A stretch of 13,104 nucleotides of DNA from an uncultured Clostridium sp. GTDB lineage: Bacteria; Bacillota; Clostridia; UBA1212; UBA1255. A model generated the notes under the pieces. That model saw only the letters and a list, made by a program, of their open reading frames with translations, made no database searches and was not told the DNA's origin. Shown one piece after another: positions 1 to 5,877 of this stretch. Numbering within the stretch: the stretch's first letter is position 1; each line of letters opens with the position of its first letter. The position numbers and the translations under genes were made by a program. The stretch is from the NCBI GenBank assembly GCA_900555605.1, contig USLW01000023.1, positions 1 through 13,104 of the forward strand, given 5' to 3'.

Positions 1-549
1 TGTGATGCCAGCGCCATGTATGATCGGCCACCGTATCAGGAAAGCTTTCCGGAACTGGTGAAAGCGGTGCTTTCCGACACATACGGAGCAGAGATCTGCT
101 TATCAAATCCTTCTGTGGCAGGAATGGACTCTGTCTGGGGGGCTGCCCATGCAGAGGAGCTGGTGGCGGCGCTGCATCCGGACTTGGTTTATCTCGGTTT
201 CGGCATGAATGATATCGAACGGCCGGGAAACGAAACTGCGGCTAATATTCAATCTATCATGGATACGATCCGGCGCAGAAATCCCGCGTGTGAATTTGTT
301 GTTGTAGTACCCATGGTGCCCAACGCTGCCGGCGGCTTTTTGCAGCGGCAGAAGGAGCTGTCGGCTGCGTATGCGGCGCTGACGGGAGAAGGGACTGCCT
401 TAGCCGACATGTTCGCGGTACATACGGAGATTTTGAAATGGAAGGATTTTTCGGCAACCTCCGGAAATAATATCAACCATCCCAATGATTGGCTGATTCG
501 GGTCTATGCCATGCAGCTTTTATCGGTTTTAGTAAGATTTCAGAGCTGA
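1..549 (+). CDS. SGNH/GDSL-family esterase, C-terminal part (5' end outside window)
   Basis: The frame is open from base 1, so the gene begins upstream; the first Met in the window, at 16, is probably internal. The 182 visible residues carry the later SGNH blocks: GFGMND (residues 66-71; block III, Gly/Asn of the oxyanion hole) and GNNINHPNDW near the C-terminus, where H160 would be the catalytic His of block V. The usual DxxH Asp is Asn here (NxxH), a variant I associate with a clostridial subgroup having this SGNN-NHPND signature. The nucleophile Ser block lies upstream of the window. The family deacylates esters, often acetyl groups on polysaccharides. Beside a rhamnosidase locus, a carbohydrate (for example pectin) acetylesterase role is an inference; substrate is unknown. 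The stop is followed by 102 bp to the LacI gene without an obvious terminator. Confidence 0.85.
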   Translation, partial: CDASAMYDRPPYQESFPELVKAVLSDTYGAEICLSNPSVAGMDSVWGAAHAEELVAALHPDLVYLGFGMNDIERPGNETAANIQSIMDTIRRRNPACEFVVVVPMVPNAAGGFLQRQKELSAAYAALTGEGTALADMFAVHTEILKWKDFSATSGNNINHPNDWLIRVYAMQLLSVLVRFQS

Positions 550-590
550 AGCCTAAAAATATACGTGTTTTCCAGTCGAATAAAATGATA

Positions 591-619
591 TGTTCCAAAT
601 ATCCGGTTTATGCTATAAT
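591..619 (+). promoter_or_regulatory. Sigma-A promoter for the LacI-family regulator
   Basis: A perfect TATAAT at 614-619 is preceded by TG at 611-612, giving an extended -10. The -35 position (591-596, TGTTCC) is poor, as is common with extended -10 promoters. The expected start point, about 626, leaves a leader of roughly 26 nt before the ATG at 652 and would exclude much of the ribosome binding region for the upstream ATG at 634. Confidence 0.65.
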
Positions 620-651
620 GTAAATGAAACCGAATGATTGGAGCGGGAAAT

Positions 652-1719
652 ATGGCTGTTGGAATCAAAGATATTGCACAAAAGTTAGGCGTTTCGGAGG
701 CAACCGTTTCATTGGCGCTAAACGGAAATCCGCTGGTTAATGCAGAGACAAGCAAAAGGGTAAAAAAGGCGGCAAAAGAAATGGGATACCGCCCGAACCC
801 CTATGCGAGAAAGCTTGTCCTGAAAAAAAGCGGTATGATCGGCGTCGTGGTTCCGGATATTGAGAATGTTTTTTACGCCTCTTTTGTGCATTATCTGAAT
901 TTGCACAGCCGCAACACAGGCTATAGCCTTTCGATTTATTTGTCGGAAAATATTCCGCAGAGAGAGGAAGTCATCATTGATGACCTGATTGCGGCACAGG
1001 TAGAAGGGATTATCTATATTCCCGCAAATGTGCCGGATGACGGAGCCAAACAGCTGAATAAGCTGCGGGACTCGGAGATTCCTACAATCAGTGCAACCAC
1101 TGCGTTTGCGGATTTTCCTTGTATCATGAGTGATCTGAAGGCAGGAATGGCGGCTTTGACGGCACATGTGCTCCGAAACGGACGGCGCAGGCTTGCTTAT
1201 ATTTCCGGTCCCCGCGGGGTATATGCGCTGGATATCCGTGAGGAGGGACTGCGGGAGGCGCTGCGGGAAAACGGGATGGATCCGGAGTCTGTTCTTTTCT
1301 TTCATATGAAAGCAGTGACCTATGACTGTGCCTGTGAGGCAGCGCGTCTGATCCGGGAGCAGTATGCGGATCAGGTGGACGGAATTATTTGTGTGAATGA
1401 TGTAATGGCATTGGGCGTGATTAACACCCTGGAACAGCATTTGGATATCCCGGGTGCCTTAACGGTAACCGGATTTGACGACAGTATCTTTTCCATTGCA
1501 TCTCCGATTCCGATTACCACTGTCCGGCAGGATGTGGAGGCGATTGCGAAGAAATCCATTGAGGTGCTGATTGATCAGATCCAGCATCCGAACCGCCGGG
1601 GTCAGACAGAGTCCGCCTCAGAAGCCGACGGCATTTCATCGGCTTCCGGCGCGTCGTCTCCGGCAGAAGTGCTTCAGATTGTACCGACGCACTTAATCAT
1701 CAGAAAATCGGCACCATAA
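652..1719 (+). CDS. LacI-family transcriptional regulator
   Basis: This 355-residue protein has the LacI/GalR layout. A helix-turn-helix at residues 5-24 (IKDIAQKLGVSEATVSLALNG) is followed by the hinge motif GYRPNPYAR (45-53) and a periplasmic-binding-protein-like sensor domain from about 61 (MIGVVVPDIENVFYA) that includes CVNDVMALG (247-255) and TGFDDS (273-278). An in-frame ATG lies 18 bases upstream at 634, but I chose 652: GGAG at 640-643 sits 8 bases before it, and residue 2 onward matches the family N-terminus. Residues about 313-339 are a Ser/Ala/Glu-rich insertion just before the final strand (VPTHLIIRKS); its DNA holds a palindrome. The regulator likely binds a sugar or sugar phosphate and controls the facing isomerase-rhamnosidase operon and perhaps itself. 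The effector is unknown. Confidence 0.93.
   Translation: MAVGIKDIAQKLGVSEATVSLALNGNPLVNAETSKRVKKAAKEMGYRPNPYARKLVLKKSGMIGVVVPDIENVFYASFVHYLNLHSRNTGYSLSIYLSENIPQREEVIIDDLIAAQVEGIIYIPANVPDDGAKQLNKLRDSEIPTISATTAFADFPCIMSDLKAGMAALTAHVLRNGRRRLAYISGPRGVYALDIREEGLREALRENGMDPESVLFFHMKAVTYDCACEAARLIREQYADQVDGIICVNDVMALGVINTLEQHLDIPGALTVTGFDDSIFSIASPIPITTVRQDVEAIAKKSIEVLIDQIQHPNRRGQTESASEADGISSASGASSPAEVLQIVPTHLIIRKSAP
1621..1646 (+). repeat. Inverted repeat inside the LacI C-terminal insertion
   Basis: GAAGCCGA (1621-1628) and TCGGCTTC (1639-1646) form a perfect 8-bp stem around a 10-base loop. It lies inside the codons for the low-complexity insertion near the regulator's C-terminus. The core GCCGAC...CATCGGC followed by CCGGCG also occurs, in similar order, in the larger palindrome of the rhamnosidase gene. 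Confidence 0.6.
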
Positions 1720-1785
1720 GGCAGCCGGCCGGGGCGGACCTGTGCAGGGTGTCCCGGCCGGCAAGTATTTTGAATGTTGTCCCAT
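1693..1785 (-). other. Orphan 30-codon reading frame with a strong Shine-Dalgarno sequence
   Basis: On the minus strand AAGGAGG (1796-1802) is followed after 10 bases by ATG (1783-1785) and a 30-codon frame (MGQHSKYLPAGTPCTGPPRP...) that ends antisense within the last codons of the LacI gene. The frame crosses the GC-rich stem of the LacI terminator, and its composition looks like read-through of that stem rather than a real protein. It could be the surviving start of a lost gene or a leader peptide. It lies downstream of, and on the same strand as, the rhamnosidase. Translation is not excluded, but confidence is low. Confidence 0.15.
1724..1770 (+). terminator. Intrinsic terminator of the LacI gene
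   Basis: GCCGGCCGGG (1724-1733) pairs perfectly with CCCGGCCGGC (1753-1762), starting five bases after the stop codon, and is followed by AAGTATTTT. The stem is very strong but the U-tract is short, so termination is likely rather than certain. Confidence 0.6.
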
Positions 1786-1788
1786 AAA

Positions 1789-1854
1789 ATATGCTCCTCC
1801 TTACAGCGACAGTTTTATCATTTGATCTGTCTACTTACTATAAGGGGAGCATAT
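1789..1854 (-). promoter_or_regulatory. Hairpin that would sequester a Shine-Dalgarno sequence (minus strand)
   Basis: Arms 1789-1803 and 1841-1854 pair over 14 bp with one bulged base (T1798); the loop is 37 bases. Read as minus-strand RNA, the downstream arm contains TAAGGAGGAGCATAT, so the AGGAGG in front of the ATG at 1785 is buried by the upstream CTCCCCTTA. This is the geometry of a translational-control leader, but no convincing gene follows. Read as plus-strand RNA, the right arm overlaps a terminator-like stem at 1844-1879. Confidence 0.4.
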
Positions 1855-1879
1855 CAATTGATATCAACGGCTCTTTTTT
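1844..1879 (+). terminator. Possible second plus-strand terminator
   Basis: GAGC (1847-1850) pairs with GCTC (1870-1873), extendable by G-U and A-U pairs, and is followed by TTTTTT (1874-1879). The stem is short; the loop holds the palindrome ATATCAATTGATAT (1851-1864). It may catch read-through from the LacI gene before it enters the convergent rhamnosidase gene. Confidence 0.35.
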
Positions 1880-1922
1880 ATTCCATTCGGCCATAACGCT
1901 GCATAATGCCTGTTTATTCAGC

Positions 1923-4520
1923 TTACAAGGGCCAAGTATAATGATGTGTACCGCTGCCGGCTTTGACAATGCCATCCTTTGTATGGATTTCAGCCGTTAC
2001 CCCAAAGGGAACGGATACATACAGATGGAGTGCGCCGTATCGTTTTACCCATTTGACTGTGATCGGCCCCTTCACGGTATCCACGGATGCGTGGGCGGAC
2101 AACAGCTGAGAAGGATAGTACGGCTTAATTTCAGCAGCTTCCCATCCCGGCGCCGTCGGTCGAATTCCGCATAGGTATGCATAAAACCAATAATCTACCG
2201 CTCCGTACATGGGATGGTTGTGAGAGTTCATATCCGGATTCTTTTTCAGTTCAAAGCGTTCCCAGATCGTGGTCGCTTCATTTTGAATCATATAACCGAT
2301 GGAGGGATATGTTTCTCTGGTAATGATTGCATATGCATCATCAATGTATCCGTATTGTGCCAGAACATCCATCAGGTAGCGGGTGCATAGGTTTCCCGTG
2401 GTGATTTGATAATGACGGGCCGTTAAATCTGCATGGATCAGATCAGCAGCTTTCTGGGTGTACGCTTCCGGGATCAATCCGAGCCATAGTGCAAACGCCT
2501 GGCTGGCCTGAGAGCCCGCATCCACCCGGGCGCTTTCCGGGTCAAACCATTTTTTCAGAAACGCACTGCGGATCTGCGCGGCAAGCTGCTCATAATCTGC
2601 CTGTTCCTGCTTATAAGAGAGAAAACCAGCCATTTTTGACAGCAGCAAACAGTTTAAATAGGAATATCCCGTAGAAATCAGAATGCCGGGTGTAACGGCG
2701 GAAACCGCGATTTCCTCGCTGTGACAGGCATAGGACGGACCTGCCCAATCGCCGTAATAGCTGTAGTTCACGATATAGCCGTCACTGTGGTCTAAAAGAC
2801 ACTGCTGCCAAGCTTTATAATGGGGATAGGCTTCTTTCAGGATCGCAAGGTTTCCCGTGTGCATGGCAGCCTGCATACCTGCTACCAGAAAGGAGGAGCA
2901 CACCGGATCTGCCGGCCTGCCGCCGACGACAAAAGGCGCTGTGCAGGTGATGGCGCCGCTGCCATCCTGTACGCAGATCAGATCACGGACCACCTTCGGA
3001 AAAATTCTTCCGATATCAAAGTTATAAGGGGTTTCTTCAAAGCGGACCGTAGCGTCGTTCATCCATCCGAGTCGTTCGTTCCGCTGGGGACAGTCTGTCA
3101 GAATACTGTGAATATTTGATTTTTCTGTCTGCACCGCATTTTTATGTATTTGATTGATGAGAGCACTGCCGCAGGTGAAAAAGCTTTCGCTTTGAATGTC
3201 CGTATAAATCGCGATTGCTGTGACTGCAGATTTTTTCAGAATGGAACCATAGCCGTCTACCTGTATATATCGGAATCCGTGATAGGTAAATTCCGGCTGC
3301 CACTGCGCGAGATCGCGCCCGTCTCCGGAGGCAATATAAATATCCGTGCATTTTGCCTCTCTCAGGGGTGCTGTATAAATTGAGCCGTCTTCATCCAAAA
3401 ATTCACCGTGGACGATTTGAATCGTCTGGCCTGCCTGCATCCGTTCCGGCAGTTTCAGACGGACGATTCCGGCGATATTTTGGCCGAAATCAACGAGATA
3501 GCGGGGTAGGCCATCAGGTCCCTCCAGCTGTGTAACAGATAACGGATGGTAAACTTCTTTTTCACGGATGGGCTCCAGCGTTTGTACGCGCATCCCGTAC
3601 TGTGCACCGGGCTGAAGCGGAGAGGGCACAGCGCACGCCGGCTGCTTTGCCGATGCGGCGTGTGTCGGCAAAGCAGCCCGTGTGTCAGGCTGTGCCGTGC
3701 TGTTTGCGTCGTAAATCGTTCCGTCATAAATATTATTTGAAAGGATCGGCGTGTGTGACCAGCTCCAGGTTTCGTCTGTCATAATCGTATCGGATGTTCC
3801 GTCTGTATAAAGGATACGGAACATTGCGGATACCTGGGGAACGCCGTCAAACGAGAGCTTTCTGTCGCCGATATTGCTTTTAATAAAGGCACTATCCAGA
3901 TGACGCCAGCCGTCTCCGATTTCAATACTGATTTCGTTTTCCCCTTCCCGAAGCGTGCTTTCTATTTCCGGCAGCAGCACATAATAGCACACTTGGGAAT
4001 AGTCGGCATGGGCCGGATCCAGCAGGGAGGGGTCCGGTGCTTTTCCGTTCAGCTTTATTTTATGATATCCTAATCCGCACACCATACAATAGGCAGAAAG
4101 GATCGGTTTTGTAATCATAAAGCTTTTTTGAAAACAAACCGCCCGGCGTGAGGCTTGTACGGAAGCAGCGATCCAGCCCGCTTCCCAATGATCTGTCTGG
4201 CCGCAGTAAAAATAATCGCCTGCTTTTTCACTGACCGACCCCTGCTGATCTTTGATTTCTACGGTAAAATAGATTCTGCATCCGAAGGGAAGCGGCGGAC
4301 CTGCGTAAACCGTTTCCTGTTTTGCGCTTTCGATCCAGTCTGTCTGCCAGAGCATTTTGTCCGAGGAAGAAAACGCAATCCGATATGCGGTCTGGTAAGA
4401 ATCCGGACGATCGGACATCACGGCCCAGGAAATAACCGGCGTTTTTGAATCTGTGATCCGGAAGCGGCTGTCATGCTGCAGCTTTCCGTAATCAACTCTG
4501 AATTGATATGGTTGTAACAT
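1923..4520 (-). CDS. Alpha-L-rhamnosidase, GH78, cytoplasmic
   Basis: This 865-residue protein hydrolyses terminal alpha-L-rhamnose from oligosaccharides or glycosides. The domain order fits GH78: an N-terminal beta domain to about 120, a Bac_rhamnosid_N-like jelly roll (about 125-300), a beta domain (about 325-440), the (alpha/alpha)6 catalytic barrel (about 445-790) and a C-terminal beta sandwich. The signature DCPQRNERLGWMNDA gives D476, E482 and D489 as the acidic cluster, with E482 the likely acid; E754 in TTIWERFE is the likely base by spacing. GDW (590-592) and NSHNHPMYGAVDYWFY also match the family. No signal peptide is visible, so the substrate is probably imported. AAAGGAT lies 8 bases before the ATG. 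The isomerase-like gene is 18 bp upstream, indicating one operon. Residues 275-299 are an odd Ala/Pro-rich stretch coded by a large palindrome. Confidence 0.95.
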   Translation of the reverse strand: MLQPYQFRVDYGKLQHDSRFRITDSKTPVISWAVMSDRPDSYQTAYRIAFSSSDKMLWQTDWIESAKQETVYAGPPLPFGCRIYFTVEIKDQQGSVSEKAGDYFYCGQTDHWEAGWIAASVQASRRAVCFQKSFMITKPILSAYCMVCGLGYHKIKLNGKAPDPSLLDPAHADYSQVCYYVLLPEIESTLREGENEISIEIGDGWRHLDSAFIKSNIGDRKLSFDGVPQVSAMFRILYTDGTSDTIMTDETWSWSHTPILSNNIYDGTIYDANSTAQPDTRAALPTHAASAKQPACAVPSPLQPGAQYGMRVQTLEPIREKEVYHPLSVTQLEGPDGLPRYLVDFGQNIAGIVRLKLPERMQAGQTIQIVHGEFLDEDGSIYTAPLREAKCTDIYIASGDGRDLAQWQPEFTYHGFRYIQVDGYGSILKKSAVTAIAIYTDIQSESFFTCGSALINQIHKNAVQTEKSNIHSILTDCPQRNERLGWMNDATVRFEETPYNFDIGRIFPKVVRDLICVQDGSGAITCTAPFVVGGRPADPVCSSFLVAGMQAAMHTGNLAILKEAYPHYKAWQQCLLDHSDGYIVNYSYYGDWAGPSYACHSEEIAVSAVTPGILISTGYSYLNCLLLSKMAGFLSYKQEQADYEQLAAQIRSAFLKKWFDPESARVDAGSQASQAFALWLGLIPEAYTQKAADLIHADLTARHYQITTGNLCTRYLMDVLAQYGYIDDAYAIITRETYPSIGYMIQNEATTIWERFELKKNPDMNSHNHPMYGAVDYWFYAYLCGIRPTAPGWEAAEIKPYYPSQLLSAHASVDTVKGPITVKWVKRYGALHLYVSVPFGVTAEIHTKDGIVKAGSGTHHYTWPL
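3625..3696 (-). repeat. 72-bp palindrome inside the rhamnosidase gene
   Basis: A perfect 14-bp inverted repeat (3640-3653 with 3665-3678, 11-base loop) is extended by GCACG/CGTGT (3633-3637 with 3679-3683, one G-U) and by a perfect 8-bp outer pair (3625-3632 with 3689-3696), giving about 27 paired positions. It encodes residues 275-299, a low-complexity linker. A palindrome this long in coding DNA, placed where the protein tolerates insertion, resembles in-frame palindromic elements known from Rickettsia. That comparison is an analogy only. Confidence 0.8.
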
Positions 4521-4538
4521 CGTATAATATCCTTTCCG

Positions 4539-5522
4539 TTAATTCTGCAGATAAGAACCGAACATTACTTCGCGCAGGTACGCGCTGGATGCAACGGCAT
4601 CATTCCGGTTCAGAATTTCCTGGACGCGTGCCATGTCCAGAGATTCTGCGACCTTTTGGAAGGTACGCATCCATTTTACCGTTTGTTCCACGGCGTCCCG
4701 GCTGTCTTCACGGTAAGGATACTGATCGGTAGAAATATACCCGCTGTAGTCCAGTTTTCGGAGCCAGTAAAAAAGCTCAAGATATTCAATGGTGTGGACA
4801 GAGCCTGCGATCATGTCGTCGTCCCAGAGCCGCCAGTTGTCATTCATGTGGAAGTGGAACATTTTTCCGCGTGCCATGGCGGCGCAGACCTCGGATACAT
4901 TCTCATATGCTTCAAGAGAATGTCCGACATCAATGGTAACTCCTAAATTCGGCATATGGCTTTCCGCAATGAGGGTCAGCGCGGCCCACACATTGGGAAT
5001 GAAGCAGTGGCAGCGCGGCTCTTTGGGCTTGTATTCCAGAGAAAACCTGATGTCCGGGGCAAGCGTGCAGCATTCTCCGAGCCCTTCGGCCAGCCACTTT
5101 GCCGCATCTATGTAGTCTGCCTGGAGGGGATAGTCATACCCATCCTGCCCGTTCCAGATACTGATTATGCCGCAATCCAGCGCTCTGGCGAATTCCGCCA
5201 TTTTCAGCGTCTCCTGTACGGCCTTTTTGCGCACTGCGGGATCCGGCGCGGTGAAAGCGCCTTTTCCCCAGACAGGGGAACCGAAATGGTCGGGAATAAT
5301 GGCAACGGATTCAAATCCGTATTGCTTCCTAAGATCCGCGATCAGATGGATCGTGGCATCCGAAACATGCCAGTTTCCGATATATTCAATGCCTGTCACA
5401 CCTTCGATTGAGGCTACGCGTTCAAACAGCTCCGGAATCTCATAGGTCCGGCCGTAACCGCATGTCATATAACGATCGGAGCATTGTCCTACATTCCCTA
5501 AAATTACTGAATATTGATACAT
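4539..5522 (-). CDS. Sugar isomerase/epimerase, xylose-isomerase-like TIM barrel (rhamnose-isomerase-like metal site)
   Basis: The start is the ATG at 5522, with AGGAGG (5530-5535) 7 bases upstream; an ATG 17 codons earlier lacks such a site and would fall inside the promoter. The 327-residue protein shows the family's metal ligands: E163 (FSLEYKPKEPR), D198 and H201 (TIDVGHS), H225 (FHFHMND), D234/D236 (WDDD) and D266 (STDQYPYRED). The spacing E-35-D-3-H, then +27 to H and a DxD about 10 later, is what I recall for two-metal L-rhamnose isomerases of the Pseudomonas stutzeri type. Those are about 100 residues longer, however. It probably interconverts an aldose and ketose, with rhamnose the obvious candidate because the rhamnosidase follows by 18 bp. 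Epimerase activity remains possible. No signal peptide is seen; cytoplasmic. Confidence 0.85.
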   Translation of the reverse strand: MYQYSVILGNVGQCSDRYMTCGYGRTYEIPELFERVASIEGVTGIEYIGNWHVSDATIHLIADLRKQYGFESVAIIPDHFGSPVWGKGAFTAPDPAVRKKAVQETLKMAEFARALDCGIISIWNGQDGYDYPLQADYIDAAKWLAEGLGECCTLAPDIRFSLEYKPKEPRCHCFIPNVWAALTLIAESHMPNLGVTIDVGHSLEAYENVSEVCAAMARGKMFHFHMNDNWRLWDDDMIAGSVHTIEYLELFYWLRKLDYSGYISTDQYPYREDSRDAVEQTVKWMRTFQKVAESLDMARVQEILNRNDAVASSAYLREVMFGSYLQN

Positions 5523-5563
5523 TACAGTACCTCCTGAACAAAAGAATTGATAGTTTGGATTGC

Positions 5564-5592
5564 ATTTTAACATATGAATTTTGTGAAGTCAA
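5564..5592 (-). promoter_or_regulatory. Sigma-A promoter of the isomerase-rhamnosidase operon
   Basis: On the minus strand TTGACT (5587-5592), a 17-bp spacer and TAAAAT (5564-5569) with TG one base upstream of the -10 form a near-consensus promoter. Transcription would start near 5557, about 35 bases before the ATG. Confidence 0.8.
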
Positions 5593-5617
5593 TGAAGTTA
5601 ATAATAAATTATTTATA

Positions 5618-5644
5618 TTGACATGATTTAAAATATGTTATAAT
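5618..5644 (+). promoter_or_regulatory. Candidate upstream plus-strand promoter
   Basis: A perfect TTGACA (5618-5623) and a perfect TATAAT (5639-5644, with TG at 5636-5637) are separated by 15 bp, two short of optimum; the extended -10 may compensate. It points at the amidase gene, with a leader of over 220 nt, and lies back to back with the operon promoter. Confidence 0.45.
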
Positions 5645-5668
5645 ATAAAAATATTATTAGATATTTTA

Positions 5669-5697
5669 TTTAAATCGTTTTAATCAAAGCGTTTTTA
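5669..5697. promoter_or_regulatory. Tandem LacI/CcpA-type operator-like sites
   Basis: AAATCGTTTT (5672-5681) and AAAGCGTTTT (5686-5695) are near-identical half-palindromic motifs whose CG centres are 14 bp apart. Each fits a catabolite-responsive-element pattern with two mismatches. A third AAATCGTTT occurs at 5798-5806, directly upstream of and overlapping the amidase -10. They are candidates for the local LacI regulator or CcpA; sequence alone does not decide. Confidence 0.35.
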
Positions 5698-5782
5698 TAT
5701 AAGAAGGTTTTTCTGTAAATAAAATGGAACGGCATGGGGGCGGAACAGACCGCTTCTGACAGGCTGATGCGAAAAAACAGAT

Positions 5783-5811
5783 TTGCTGAATAGAACAAAA
5801 TCGTTTATAAT
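5783..5811 (+). promoter_or_regulatory. Sigma-A promoter of the amidase gene
   Basis: TTGCTG (5783-5788), a 17-bp spacer and a perfect TATAAT (5806-5811) place the start near 5818, about 60 bases before the ATG and just before a strong hairpin. Confidence 0.65.
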
Positions 5812-5827
5812 TAGGAACGCACATTAT

Positions 5828-5857
5828 GCGGCCGCCGACAAGGCGGAGGCCGCGTTT
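5828..5857 (+). promoter_or_regulatory. Leader hairpin before the amidase gene
   Basis: GCGGCC (5828-5833) pairs with GGCCGC (5848-5853), with further GCC/GGC pairing inside, followed by GTTTT. It lies close to the predicted mRNA 5' end and ends 20 bases before the start codon. It may be a 5' stabilising stem, a weak attenuator, or a terminator for the longer transcript from the upstream promoter. Confidence 0.45.
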
Positions 5858-5877
5858 TACGAAAGGGGATAAATAAA

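Noticed and set aside
718..1440. 240-codon minus-strand frame opposite the LacI gene
   Set aside because: It is a mirror of a well-conserved LacI reading frame, with no ribosome binding site and no recognisable motif.
1791..2174. 127-codon plus-strand frame opposite the end of the rhamnosidase gene
   Set aside because: Most of it is antisense to clearly coding GH78 sequence, it has no family resemblance, and its 5' part lies in hairpin-forming intergenic DNA.
4656..5445. Several plus-strand frames of 90-150 codons opposite the isomerase gene
   Set aside because: They are antisense shadows; the minus frame carries the complete set of conserved metal ligands and a strong ribosome binding site.
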